Part shown: positions 11,386-19,829 of the stretch, in pieces
How the letters are laid out: each line of letters starts with the position of its first letter
How positions within the stretch are numbered: the first letter of the stretch is position 1
NCBI GenBank assembly: GCA_016169945.1
Contig: JADLSH010000279.1
Coordinates: 186,001-250,000 of the forward strand
Reading direction: 5' to 3'
Source of the DNA: Trachythela sp. YZ-2020
Taxonomy: Eukaryota > Cnidaria > Anthozoa > Malacalcyonacea > Clavulariidae
Length of the DNA stretch: 64,000 nucleotides
Translations under genes and position numbers: made by a program
The notes under the pieces: generated by a model
Seen by the model: only the letters and a program-made list of their open reading frames with translations
Database searches by the model: none
Told to the model about the DNA's origin: nothing

Positions 11386-11643
11386 GTAAATCAAGTGTTT
11401 ATCATATATGTATGTTCTTTCAGTTTCAATGTGACAGTATTTACCCACGTTCATCAGAATATCATGACTGTGGTAGTATCAGTAGGGTATACCCCCTAAA
11501 CCCCGCCAGTAGGGTAGTATCGGTTATGTGAACAGTATACTGTAGTACTGGTTTGATATCTGATAAACACAACAAGAGAACAAGAACGTTTTTGCTTTTT
11601 ATCTACCAGTACAGTAATTAAGAAATATTCGGGGTTTTTTCAG

Positions 11644-12530
11644 AAATCAATTTCCAGATGTTATTTCAACTGCCTACCATTATGCAATCATGCAAACAAA
11701 AGAGTTTCTGAAGACTCCACTGGAATCAACTGGTCTACGCCCACACATATCTCTAGCAGTGGATAAATCCACACCACACAGGGATACAAATCATGCCATA
11801 CTTCTTCTGATGCCAGTGAATGGAAAACGCATTGCTATGCCATTAGATGCACCTCCTGTTTATTCGATTGCTGAGGGCTCAAACGAAATTGAAGGTGGAA
11901 CTGGTCAGGATCTCGCAAAACAAGTTGCAAAGGTTTTGAAGGACAAATTGGAATTTGATGATGATGACATGCATTACGTTAGAGGTATTATTATATGCTA
12001 ATAATAACACATAAAGCGTTGTGTGGAATAAGAGTATAGAAGTTTTTATTTAATATTCAAAAATATGTACATTGGGGTTTGAGAGTATTGTTGAAATGTA
12101 ACATTTTCTTCATTTAGCTGTCCATGCCGATGGCCAGTACCAATCAAATACGTTCCAAGATGCTCTTTTTGATGAAATGGGAAAGGTGAAAAAATTAGAT
12201 TTTTCTTGACGTCTTGGGATGTATCGCATTGGATGGATTTGGCCATGGTTAAGTTGCGGGAAGAAACATGTTCAGCATTCATGAAGCGCTTGATCAAGAG
12301 AGCCAACAGATTTCATACCATGCCTACGGTCGTGGTCACGTTGAGTACAAGGTGTTAGCATCGTCCTTGGGGCTAAAGGCACTGGAAACTGTGACCTTTT
12401 CGACCACTCGCTTTTTTAGCTCTGCCTATGAGCAGTGGGAAAAATTTACCTTAGCTATAAAGCGTTGGTTGAATCATTCAGGAGATCCAGAGAAAATGCT
12501 GGCGATGAAGAAGAAGAGACAAAGTATCAG
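11644..12530 (+). CDS. hAT-like gene exons 5-6: RNase H-like core
   Basis: Exon 5 (11644-11984, acceptor TTTTTTCAG) carries SLAVDKSTPHRDTNHAILLL followed by a PPVYS block, matching the first-Asp strand of hAT cores. Exon 6 (12118-12530) carries AVHADGQYQSNTFQ, then SWDVSHWMDLAM and KALETVTFSTTRFFSSAYEQ, the DG, D-x-H-x-x-x-L and tRFxSS blocks seen in hAT transposases. Exon 6 needs two single-base corrections, one in the T-run near 12205 and one near 12330. The closest relative in this window is the copy at 18500-19740, which has the same blocks in the same order (ATTDMATLSRTTNQAV, ADGPYQAAGF, DPAHLVNLAV). Confidence 0.68.
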
Positions 12531-12625
12531 GTAAGCGGGAAAGAAACAGTTGCTTATCGTTTAATTTTGCAGAATCTTCCAGAACATCAACTAGAGATAA
12601 ATTAACTGATTTTTTTGAAACGTAG

Positions 12626-13930
12626 GTCTGTGGCGAAGATTTTGCAGCCGACCTGTGTGGTGTGCTTGACATAGTGAAACCAGTAGTATCCTTGATGATC
12701 AGAGCTCAACCTGTGAACCTGCCACCTTGGAAGATAGTTGCTTGGTACTCTCGAGTCAAGGAATCTCTTGAAAGATGTGAAGCAGAGCTAAGGAATGTTG
12801 AAGCAGGATCCAAACCCTGCAAGAAGTTCCTGCCATTGGGAAGAAATCTTTGACACAGAAGATGAAGATGAAGATGAAGATGAAAGGCAACCAGGCACGT
12901 TCCAGGTATGTACTGTACAGTATTTTCTTTATCGGGATTGTCCAATTTTTATTATGAAGTGAGCCAGCCACAATGAGAATGCAATGGTAAATTATGTGTA
13001 TTGTAAATATAAATTTACAATAACCCTCTAAAACCTTCCAGGATGTACCACTTCTACATGGCTGGTTAGTTGTTGACCAGACTACCGAAACCAACAACGG
13101 TAAGAAGAAAACCACCTACGAATGGAGTGCACAAAGTCCGAAAGATTGCATCCCCGATCTAATTACTTTCTGCCAAAGTCTCCACACCGCGCTAGATGCT
13201 CGGTTCAACCTCGCTGTCCCCAATGAAGTGCAGAAGCTGTCTCAAATTTTTGATCTTGAGAAAGCTTTTGCTAGCATGGAGACATTTGAAATTCGCGATG
13301 GAAAGTTGGTGGTACCTCGTGAAGACAGAATACAGTGGGAGACAGCAGGCACAAAGGAGTTCCAGGAGTTCTACAACGTTGTTTGTAACATTCCCCATAT
13401 CCAGACTCTTGCTGATACTGATCACAATTTGTCCCTCCTACCACACAACAGCAATGCCATTCTGAAGAAGTTTAAGACAACGATGGAGAAGATCTTATGG
13501 TTTGGTTTGGGTGACTTGGCCGTGTTTGTAGACCAGCAAGGGAATGCTGTGCAGGAGTTCCAGGAAAGTACCTTGCTTTCTCTGACTGCTGTCAGTGGTG
13601 TCAGCTTGAATCAGTGTCACTTGGAAAAGAGATGTGCATTGCCTTGGATATCGCTTTGGCTGCTGGTGGGTGTGAGGCAATCGTGGAAGGGTTCTACAGC
13701 GTGGTTAAAGCTCACACGAAGTCAGGAGGACAGAGCAACAATGTTTTGGTGCAAAGAGCCATCGTTGACTGGACCATACCTGACCAACTTTCATGCCCTA
13801 ACATCCATGAGAGAAATTGCGCGTCTTTATACAGACGGCAATAAGAAGCTTGGGATTGCGAAACACTGGTTGCCAGTGTTCTTTGATGAGCGTGAACGAG
13901 CAGCTACAATCCTGGACATAACTTGTTAAT
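12626..13930 (+). CDS. hAT-like gene exons 7-8: C-terminal part of core
   Basis: Exon 7 (12626-12905) encodes VCGEDFAADLCGVLDIVKPV and ends in an acidic GluAsp repeat after a frame change near 12845. Exon 8 (13042-13930) starts DVPLLHGWLVV (the second copy has LLEGWLVV at 19325) and has an open frame to about 13620. After a shift it carries GGCEAIVEGFYSVVKAHTKS, which resembles the C-terminal Glu/dimerisation block of hAT proteins, then a third frame ends at 13929. The last exon lies at 15438. At least two frameshifts sit in this part, so the copy is probably not translated intact. Confidence 0.62.
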
Positions 13931-14157
13931 AAAATTCCAAGGTGCGTCTGTCAGAGTATAAATTGTACTATCATTTCTGTATTTTACCTTGGATATCCCC
14001 CCTTCCCCATAGACAATGTTGTTATGTTGCGTTTTAAGTCTGGGGATAATAATAGCAACATTGGTTGGGGGAAAGGGGGGCGAAAGCCTAATGAAGTTAG
14101 TCGAATGTGTGTTCCGGAAAATTTAAGCAATTTTATCAACTGTTATGTCCACGATTG
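13906..14157 (+). repeat. Direct repeat, upstream copy (exon/intron/exon piece)
   Basis: It runs from ACAATCCTGGACATAAC to GTCCACGATTGT and matches 15332-15583 with about five differences by eye. The unit includes the end of exon 8, a short intron and most of the last exon. Confidence 0.9.
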
Positions 14158-14547
14158 TCTGTGATACATTGCAGTTTTCGAAGTGACACGCAATCAGTTA
14201 CCGATAATCGTAAGGTCCATTTTACACATTTGTTTAAGGACAGACCACTAAGCTTTCAAATGATGCTAACTTTTAAGTTTTTTAACCATTTTTAATGGTT
14301 AAGCAAAGGCAATGCTGATAAAGACTATATATGTGAATTTGGCAAAATATTGCTCACGAGCGTCTTTAGTGCAAGTACATGCATATGCAGTACTTAAACC
14401 TAAAGGTTAAAAATACTTTGTAAGAAGTGTATCACGAGAATTTAATATCTGTGTTTTGCCGTTAATTGGGATGCTTTGTAAATATAAAGTGGACATAAAT
14501 CGCATTTTGGGGCGAATAAGACCTGCTGGTATCCAGTGGCGCCGAAC

Positions 14548-14977
14548 GGTTAACCACAGTTAACTCACGGTTAACCACAGTTAACCCACGGTTAACCATG
14601 AGCAATAATGAGAAATTGTGACTTTGTGGCAATAAATGTGCCTGCATTTTAGCATATTGTGCTGTTTCTAAACATAGTGTTAGCCATCGAAAAGAATCAA
14701 GTGTTCACAACTATGAATTGTTCAAAACTACGACGGTTAACCACGGTTAACCACTGTAATTTAGATATACTAAAGACTCAATTATATATACAAAATAGTG
14801 GTTAACCGTGGTTAACCGTTGGAATATGCCAATGGTAGGCTAACAGTAATTGCTCCTAAAACGTTTCTTAAGGGTTCCTTTATATCTAATAAAAGAATAA
14901 AGTCCCAAAAGGGATAAATTTATAACATTGCTTTAAATATAATTAAGATTTAGCTATGGTTAACCGTGCGGTTAACC
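14548..14977. repeat. Array of nine GGTTAACC palindromes
   Basis: Exact 8-bp palindromes begin at 14548, 14569, 14590, 14735, 14745, 14800, 14810, 14958 and 14970, plus near-copies AGTTAACC/AGTTAACT between the first three. Spacings of 10, 12 and 21 bp put neighbours on about the same face of the helix. The 1.17-kb segment around it (14158-15331) has no gene. Confidence 0.85.
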
Positions 14978-15331
14978 GTCGAGTTATTATCCATTGAGTC
15001 TCAATCAAGTGCGCATCATATTACATTCGACTTTTGCTACGGATATATGTTCGCACACACTCATATATCCTAAGTTATTCGAATTGATAATGCACTAGTA
15101 CATAGCAAGTTCTGTTTTACATCCTATAAATGCTTTTAAACTCTCGTTATATGCTTATTATAAACGCTGTATATAACGGTATAAACTAAGACATGGTGAT
15201 TTCGACCAAGATTTAACAGGCCTGTAATGCAAATTACTTCAGTTTCCCGTCAGCAATGTCGGTAAAAATGCTTAAAATTGACTTTAAATTAGAGTGGCCA
15301 AATTTAAATTAAATCAAGGTCCGTTCTCAGA

Positions 15332-15583
15332 CAATCCTGGACATAACTCGTTAATAAAATTCCAAGGTGCGTCTGTCAGAGTATAAATTGTACTATCATT
15401 TCTGTATTTGACCTTGGATATCGCCCCTTCCCCCTAGACAATGTTGTTATGTTGCGTTTTAAGTCTGGGGATAATAATAGCAACATTGGTTGGGGGAAAG
15501 GGGGGCGAAAGCCTAATGAAGTTGGTCGAATGTGTGTTCCGGAAAATTTAAGCAATTTTATCAACTGTTATGTCCACGATTGT
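15332..15583 (+). repeat. Direct repeat, downstream copy
   Basis: Second copy of the unit at 13906-14157, separated from it by about 1.17 kb of unrelated sequence that carries the GGTTAACC array. Confidence 0.9.
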
Positions 15584-15688
15584 AGGAGGCATCGTGTTAG
15601 CAAGGTTGTAGACAGGCTCAGTAGTGCGACACCAAGATGCCCCCACGTTATCCAGGCAGACAAGGCTGCTGTTTGTGGACATAACTGA
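15438..15688 (+). CDS. hAT-like gene, presumed last exon (downstream copy)
   Basis: Acceptor CCCCCTAG ends at 15437 and the frame runs DNVVMLRFKSGDNNSN to a stop at 15686-15688, ending in a Cys/His-containing tail (RRHRVSK, CPHVIQ, CGHN). The first two thirds of the exon also occur at 14012-14157 as part of a 250-bp direct repeat, but only this downstream copy keeps the full ending. Confidence 0.5.
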
Positions 15689-15882
15689 TCACTTTATTAG
15701 AACTCCTTTATTAAAATAGGTTATTTTCTAGGTTCAAACGATTTAAGGAATACGGATTACATAATATATTGATATTCTAAGCGGGTCGCAGGTTGTGAAA
15801 CATATTATTACATCAAGAGTATTTAAATTAACCATTGTAAAAGACTAACGGACACTCGGACAGTAGTACTATAGTTGGTATG

Positions 15883-16095
15883 CAGTGGCGTAGCCAGCGG
15901 TCTCTAACTAAATAGGTAAATGCAAAAAATGAAACAGTTCTCCAGATTGCTGGAAATCGCATTTGCGGGTTTCTAAATTTCAAAATTTCTCGGGGGAGGA
16001 CCCCCGATCCGTTTCACCATAAGCCTCGTGCCTTTGGCGCTCGGATGACGGATATTACAGCATGACCAAATATGAGAAATCTGACTACGCCACTG
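15883..16095. mobile_element. hAT MITE, 213 bp, 8-bp TSD
   Basis: Ends CAGTGGCGTAG and CTACGCCACTG, flanked by the exact TSD TTGGTATG at 15875-15882 and 16096-16103. It sits 63 bp inside the right end of the nested hAT-like element, making the fourth level of the nest. Noncoding. Confidence 0.93.
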
Positions 16096-16120
16096 TTGGT
16101 ATGAAATTTTTTGTTGAAAA

Positions 16121-17641
16121 CTATCTCGGGTGCGGCGCTGCCCAACTCTGCAGTCTGGGGTGTCGCTCCTTGACATGGCGATTCATATTTGATTTTGTGG
16201 TAACCAGAATTCCACAGACATTACAAGGCAGTTTCTCTCCTGTGTGGGTCACTTGGTGTCTGCTAAGATTGCGCTTACTGCTAAAACTTTTTCCACAATC
16301 ATTGCATTCAAAGGTTTTTCTATGAACTTTATCCATGTGTGTTTTTAACATGGATGTATGGCTAAACACTTGCTGACACTCGCTGCAACTGACAACAACA
16401 CAACCTTTCGTGTGATATCGGAAATTTTTCTCTCTATTAAAATACTTCTTGCACTTCATACACTGCTGTTTGATGTCTGTTATCCCTGTATCAAGATCTT
16501 CCCTTCTTCTTTGGGCTTCATCCCTCCATTCCTAAGAAAAAATATTTTAATAATTTGTTTTAAAATAATAAATATTTGTCCTTTTGCAACATCACATTTG
16601 TTCTCAATCTCTCGGGATCTTCATATATCAAGTATTAAAGTAACTAGCTCTACATTAATTTGTTACCATTGCAAGATACAGGGTCATTGTACCTAAAAAA
16701 GGGTTAGATTCCTCAAGGTCCAGTGTTAGACTTATAAATTGCAATGTGGATGCAGACTATACTGCATTCGGGTGGGCCATTACATTTAATATCCTGTCCC
16801 TAGTGCACAACAAAATTTTAACCCCTAAGAAAAAAGAAAAGTGCTGACACAAAACATCCCTCAGAAATTTGTAAATTTCCCACTTTACCTCTCACAAAAA
16901 AGGAAAGAAATTACTTTTGGAGCACCCCTGAGATCAATTGTTATCTACTGAGGGGGGGGGGGGTATTAAATGGAATGAAATAAATAAAACGATATAAATC
17001 TATAATAATTATGAATGTTGTGAGTGCTATCCAAATCTAATCAGGGCAGCACTTTCCTAAGTTGCTATAGTAACTTCTAGTTAATTATTACTACTTTTAT
17101 ATATGGTTTTGTATGATACTTACATTTCTTCGTTCCCCTAATTCTCTCCACATCTTTGATGCAACAGTCGAAACTTTACCGATGTTTGCATTGTCATCAA
17201 GTCTTGACTTTATGCCAGGCTATATTAAATTACAGAAGGGTAAAGATAGTCAAATGTGACAGAGCAAATTTTAGCACCTTTTTATTTTTATAAAATGCTT
17301 GATAGATTTGAACGCATTTTAAAGTTAGATAATGAAACAAACACCTATTTATTTGTATTAAATGTTGTGGCCAAATTAATTTCCATTTCATTACTCGAAA
17401 GAAGGAGAAGGTTGACCCATATTTTCCACAACTATATCATGCACAATATGCTAAGATGACGGCCATAGGCCGCGTGGTCATTTGAATATCGTCTGTATAT
17501 TAATAAATGTAAATGAATAACGGAATTTAAACGATTATAAAACGAATATAACATACTTACCGCAACTTGTCGATAAAATTCATTCCACCCGGTTGTCTTC
17601 TTCAACGAACGACGTGGTACATTTTCGTTCGATTCAGCCAT
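16121..17641 (-). CDS. HMG-box-like / C2H2 zinc-finger protein of the MULE
   Basis: Three exons read without a break: 17641-17561 (27 codons), 17219-17124 (32 codons) and 16531-16121 (136 codons plus stop), giving 195 aa; all introns are phase 0 with GTAAGT donors. Residues about 15-70 look like an HMG box (TGWNEFYRQV, MWRELGERRNEWRDEA). Four fingers follow: CMKC...HTKGC (CCHC), CSEC...HMDKVH, CNDC...HQVTH and CNVC...HVKERH. I infer a DNA-binding accessory protein of the MULE. The gene starts next to the right TIR and runs toward the transposase gene. The last dozen codons and the stop come from the TIR of the nested element; the older ending lies across the insertion at about 9131-9114. An alternative in-frame ATG at 17659 would add six residues. 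Confidence 0.85.
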
Positions 17642-17742
17642 GTTTATGAGTTTATCCAAACACTTTTACACAAATAAATATATTACCTTCGACGGAGACC
17701 TAATTTGCAGTTTTAAATCAGCGCGCTGGAATCGCGTGTCGC

Positions 17743-17837
17743 GTGGTGAAAACTCGAGAGTTCCCAAGATGCAATTTGGCCAGGGATGGCAAAGACTGTC
17801 AGGGATGGCAAAGACCGTTTACAAAAGGGAAAATTGC
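17743..17837 (-). repeat. Right TIR of the MULE
   Basis: Reverse complement of the left TIR, ending GGGAAAATTGC followed by the TSD GGCTACGAT at 17838-17846. The HMG/C2H2 gene starts about 100 bp inside it and reads inward on the minus strand. Confidence 0.92.
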
Positions 17838-18456
17838 GGCTACGATGTGGGATTGAAGTCTTTTTTATATTCTGGTTTTAAATTTGGTTTCCACTCCATT
17901 TTGAAGGAGCTCGTGAGTCATTTAAAGATCCCACATCTTATCCACATTCTTGACGACTATATGATGGCGGCACCTGATTATCACCAATGCCGCATTAACC
18001 TTGCTCAGTTCCTATCGTTATGTAAATATTTAGGCATACCAATCGCTCCGGAAAAAACTGTTGGGCCACAAAACATTATTTTTCGTTTGCCGGAATTGAA
18101 TTAGACTCTCTACGCATGGAAGCCCGCCTACCTTGTGACAAAACCGAGAAATGCAAATTATTGATTGCGTAATTTCTTCGACACAAAAAAGTAACTTTAC
18201 ATGAAATACAATCTTTGACTGGTTTACTTAATTTCGCATGCTCGGTGGTTGTCCCGGGCTTTCTTGCGTCGTCTTATCGACTTAACAAAGGGCATAACGT
18301 CTGCCCATCATTTCATTCGCCTTACACGGTGGGTTAAAGCGGACCTGCAACTTTGGCAGTCTTTTTTAGTTGGTAGTAATGGCCGCTCGTTCTTTCTTAG
18401 TGATGTATTGCTCGATTCATTTATTTTTAATTTATATACTGATGCAGCTGGTAGCT
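17838..18456 (+). pseudogene. Ngaro/DIRS pol: RT remnant and RNase H start
   Basis: After the TSD the frame reads GLKSFLYSGFKFGF, the conserved start of DIRS-type RT. It then jumps to HLIHILDDYMMAAP (the xxDD catalytic motif, here ILDD), so the fingers and most of the palm are deleted. LCKYLGIPIAPEKTVGP and LRMEARLPCDKTEKC continue the DIRS RT thumb. LTGLLNFACSVVVPG and a WQSFL block lead to FNLYTDAAGS, the first RNase H Asp motif, near 18456. There are at least one in-frame stop and several frame changes. The reading frame across the MULE insertion matches the left part at 4148-4219. Confidence 0.8.
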
Positions 18457-18499
18457 TGGAGCTGCAGGACAACAGTTTGAAACACTTATTTCTTTTCTG

Positions 18500-19740
18500 G
18501 CATGCTGTTCAGTTGATGTGGGTTGCATGGGTCATGGGCGTAACAATTACAATGACGTCTTATATTGCCTGGAGACAGTTCTGGATGAAAAGATCAAAGA
18601 ATGGCTCAGTACACCCCTTCCATCCACTCTTTTGCCTCCACACTTTTGGGCTACCACAGATATGGCAACACTGTCAAGAACTACCAACCAAGCTGTTCTC
18701 ATCATCGCTAGGGACGAAAGTGGTGTACCATGTCCTATACCCGTTGCAGCACCACCTGTGTATGATGCTTCCCAAGAAGCCTCATATGATGTTCTGGCTC
18801 AGCAATTACTGGATGGAATTTCAGGTCATTTTTCTGATGATGCCACAGAATAGGAAATGACCAGAAAGGTCACTCAGCAGTGCAACGTGACACCCTATTT
18901 TTATGCAGTTATTTGGCCAGAATAATGGCAAATTTCAGCATGTTTATTGGTCAGAAAATGCAATTGACTGGCTAGAATAATGGTAATGCAACATGCACAG
19001 TGTCAAAAACTTCAAAGGTTCGGCCTCAAGTGGCCCTTCTAGTCATTTCCTATTCTATGATGATGCCTTGTCTCGCCTGTGTGGTGTTAGCGCTGATGGC
19101 CCTTATCAAGCTGCTGGTTTTCGAGAACATCTTCTGGAAGCCCTCGAATTGGAAGAAGATTCTGACCCCGCTCATCTTGTCAACCTTGCTGTAACCGACG
19201 TTCGAGACTCCCAAACTCCAAGTGGGATATTTTTGCGGCAATTTATCAATGGAGACCAAGATGCATATCCACGATTAAAAAGTCAAGCAAATCTTCAGCC
19301 AGGTGGTGTATTCAAGGGTGTAACACTCCTGGAAGGGTGGCTGGTCGTGCAAGATAACGGAAAATAATCGGGAGAAGGTCGGTTTGGCTGGCAATTGAGA
19401 GATGACAGCGACATTGAGGACGACCAGGAACAATTGCTAAAGATTTGATGGATGCTTTGAAAAAACGAATCGGCTCTGTGACAAGCAACAGGGCAATATC
19501 AATGCTTCAAGTTTTCGACTCAGCTAGTCTTGTGACTCTGTTCTGCGGTACAGCAGTGGAAAAGAAGGTCACGTTTTTCCTTCCTGATGGAGAGTTGGAA
19601 GACTGTGGTGTGGATAAATGTAAGTTGATTATGAAAGAGGCCTCCAAACGAGCTCACATTAAAGCCTCTGGAATCAACTTTGATCCCCGTATGGCACACT
19701 TATACACGAGTTCGCTGAAGAAAGCTATAATGGGGGGAAT
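18500..19740 (+). pseudogene. Second diverged copy of the hAT-like transposase gene
   Basis: Blocks appear in the same order as in the nested copy at 11.6-13.3 kb. ATTDMATLSRTTNQAVLII and the PVAAPPVYD motif lie in 18518-18844. After a MITE come SRLCGVSADGPYQAAGF, DPAHLVNLAVTDVRDS and LLEGWLVVQD (19068-19366). A later frame, 19448-19738, has VFDSASLVTLFCGTAVEKKV. The protein is clearly paralogous but strongly diverged, so this is an older or different subfamily. Exons upstream of 18500 were not found; it abuts the broken end of the Ngaro RNase H. Frameshift near 19370. Function as for a transposase; this copy is broken. Confidence 0.7.
18845..19057. mobile_element. MITE inserted in an exon, 9-bp TSD
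   Basis: The TSD GATGATGCC lies at 18836-18844 and 19059-19067 (10 bp if the preceding T is included). Ends AGAATAGGAAATGACCAG and its reverse complement CTAGTCATTTCCTATTCT form the TIRs. Taking out the insertion and one TSD joins the FSDDA and LSRLCG parts of the host gene in one frame (the offset of 223 bp matches the frame change). A 9-10 bp TSD suggests a Mutator-type MITE. Confidence 0.87.
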
Positions 19741-19829
19741 ATGTAGCGGAACATATCTGATGGTTATATCGTATGGTTGTAAGCAAAGTAACATGCGTTG
19801 AAGTCTGGGTGGTGCGGATGTAAGATGCT

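Larger units (their letters stand above)
9132..16158. mobile_element. hAT-like transposon nested in the MULE
   Basis: Ends are the 20-bp inverted repeat CCAGACTGCAGAGTTGGGCA (9132-9151; reverse complement at 16139-16158), flanked by the exact 8-bp TSD GGTGTCGC at 9124-9131 and 16159-16166. The left subterminal region repeats a GGGTGCG motif several times, as expected for transposase-binding sites, and one copy lies just inside the right end. The interior carries one multi-exon gene on the plus strand (9488-15688) with RNase H-fold transposase features. TSD length and protein blocks favour the hAT superfamily; other 8-bp TSD superfamilies (P, Zisupton/KDZ) are less likely but not excluded. Confidence 0.82.
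4220..17837. mobile_element. Mutator-like (MULE) DNA transposon, 13.6 kb with nested guest
   Basis: Terminal inverted repeats of 95 bp at 4220-4314 and 17743-17837 match at 93 of 95 positions by eye. The 9-bp TSD GGCTACGAT lies at 4211-4219 and 17838-17846. A 9-bp TSD, long TIRs, a transposase with a FAR1/WRKY-like Cys-His domain and a SWIM finger together identify the Mutator superfamily. The native element without its guest (9132-16166) is about 6.6 kb and has two genes pointing inward from the ends: transposase on the left, HMG-box/C2H2 protein on the right. Near-identical TIRs suggest a fairly recent insertion. Confidence 0.92.
1797..18470 (+). mobile_element. Ngaro/DIRS-like retroelement, split by a MULE
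   Basis: This is the outermost layer of the nest. Gag and the first codons of pol end at 4219; pol resumes at 17847 after the MULE and one TSD copy. Removing the MULE and one 9-bp TSD (three codons) keeps the pol reading frame, which shows both halves belong to one element. Most of the RT palm is missing, the tyrosine recombinase was not found, and pol ends near 18456 in the RNase H domain, so the copy is dead. Terminal split repeats were not identified, so the outer limits are approximate. Confidence 0.75.

Noticed and set aside
14548..14977. CRISPR array
   Set aside because: The repeats are 8-bp palindromes without spacers of constant length, in a eukaryotic transposon context.
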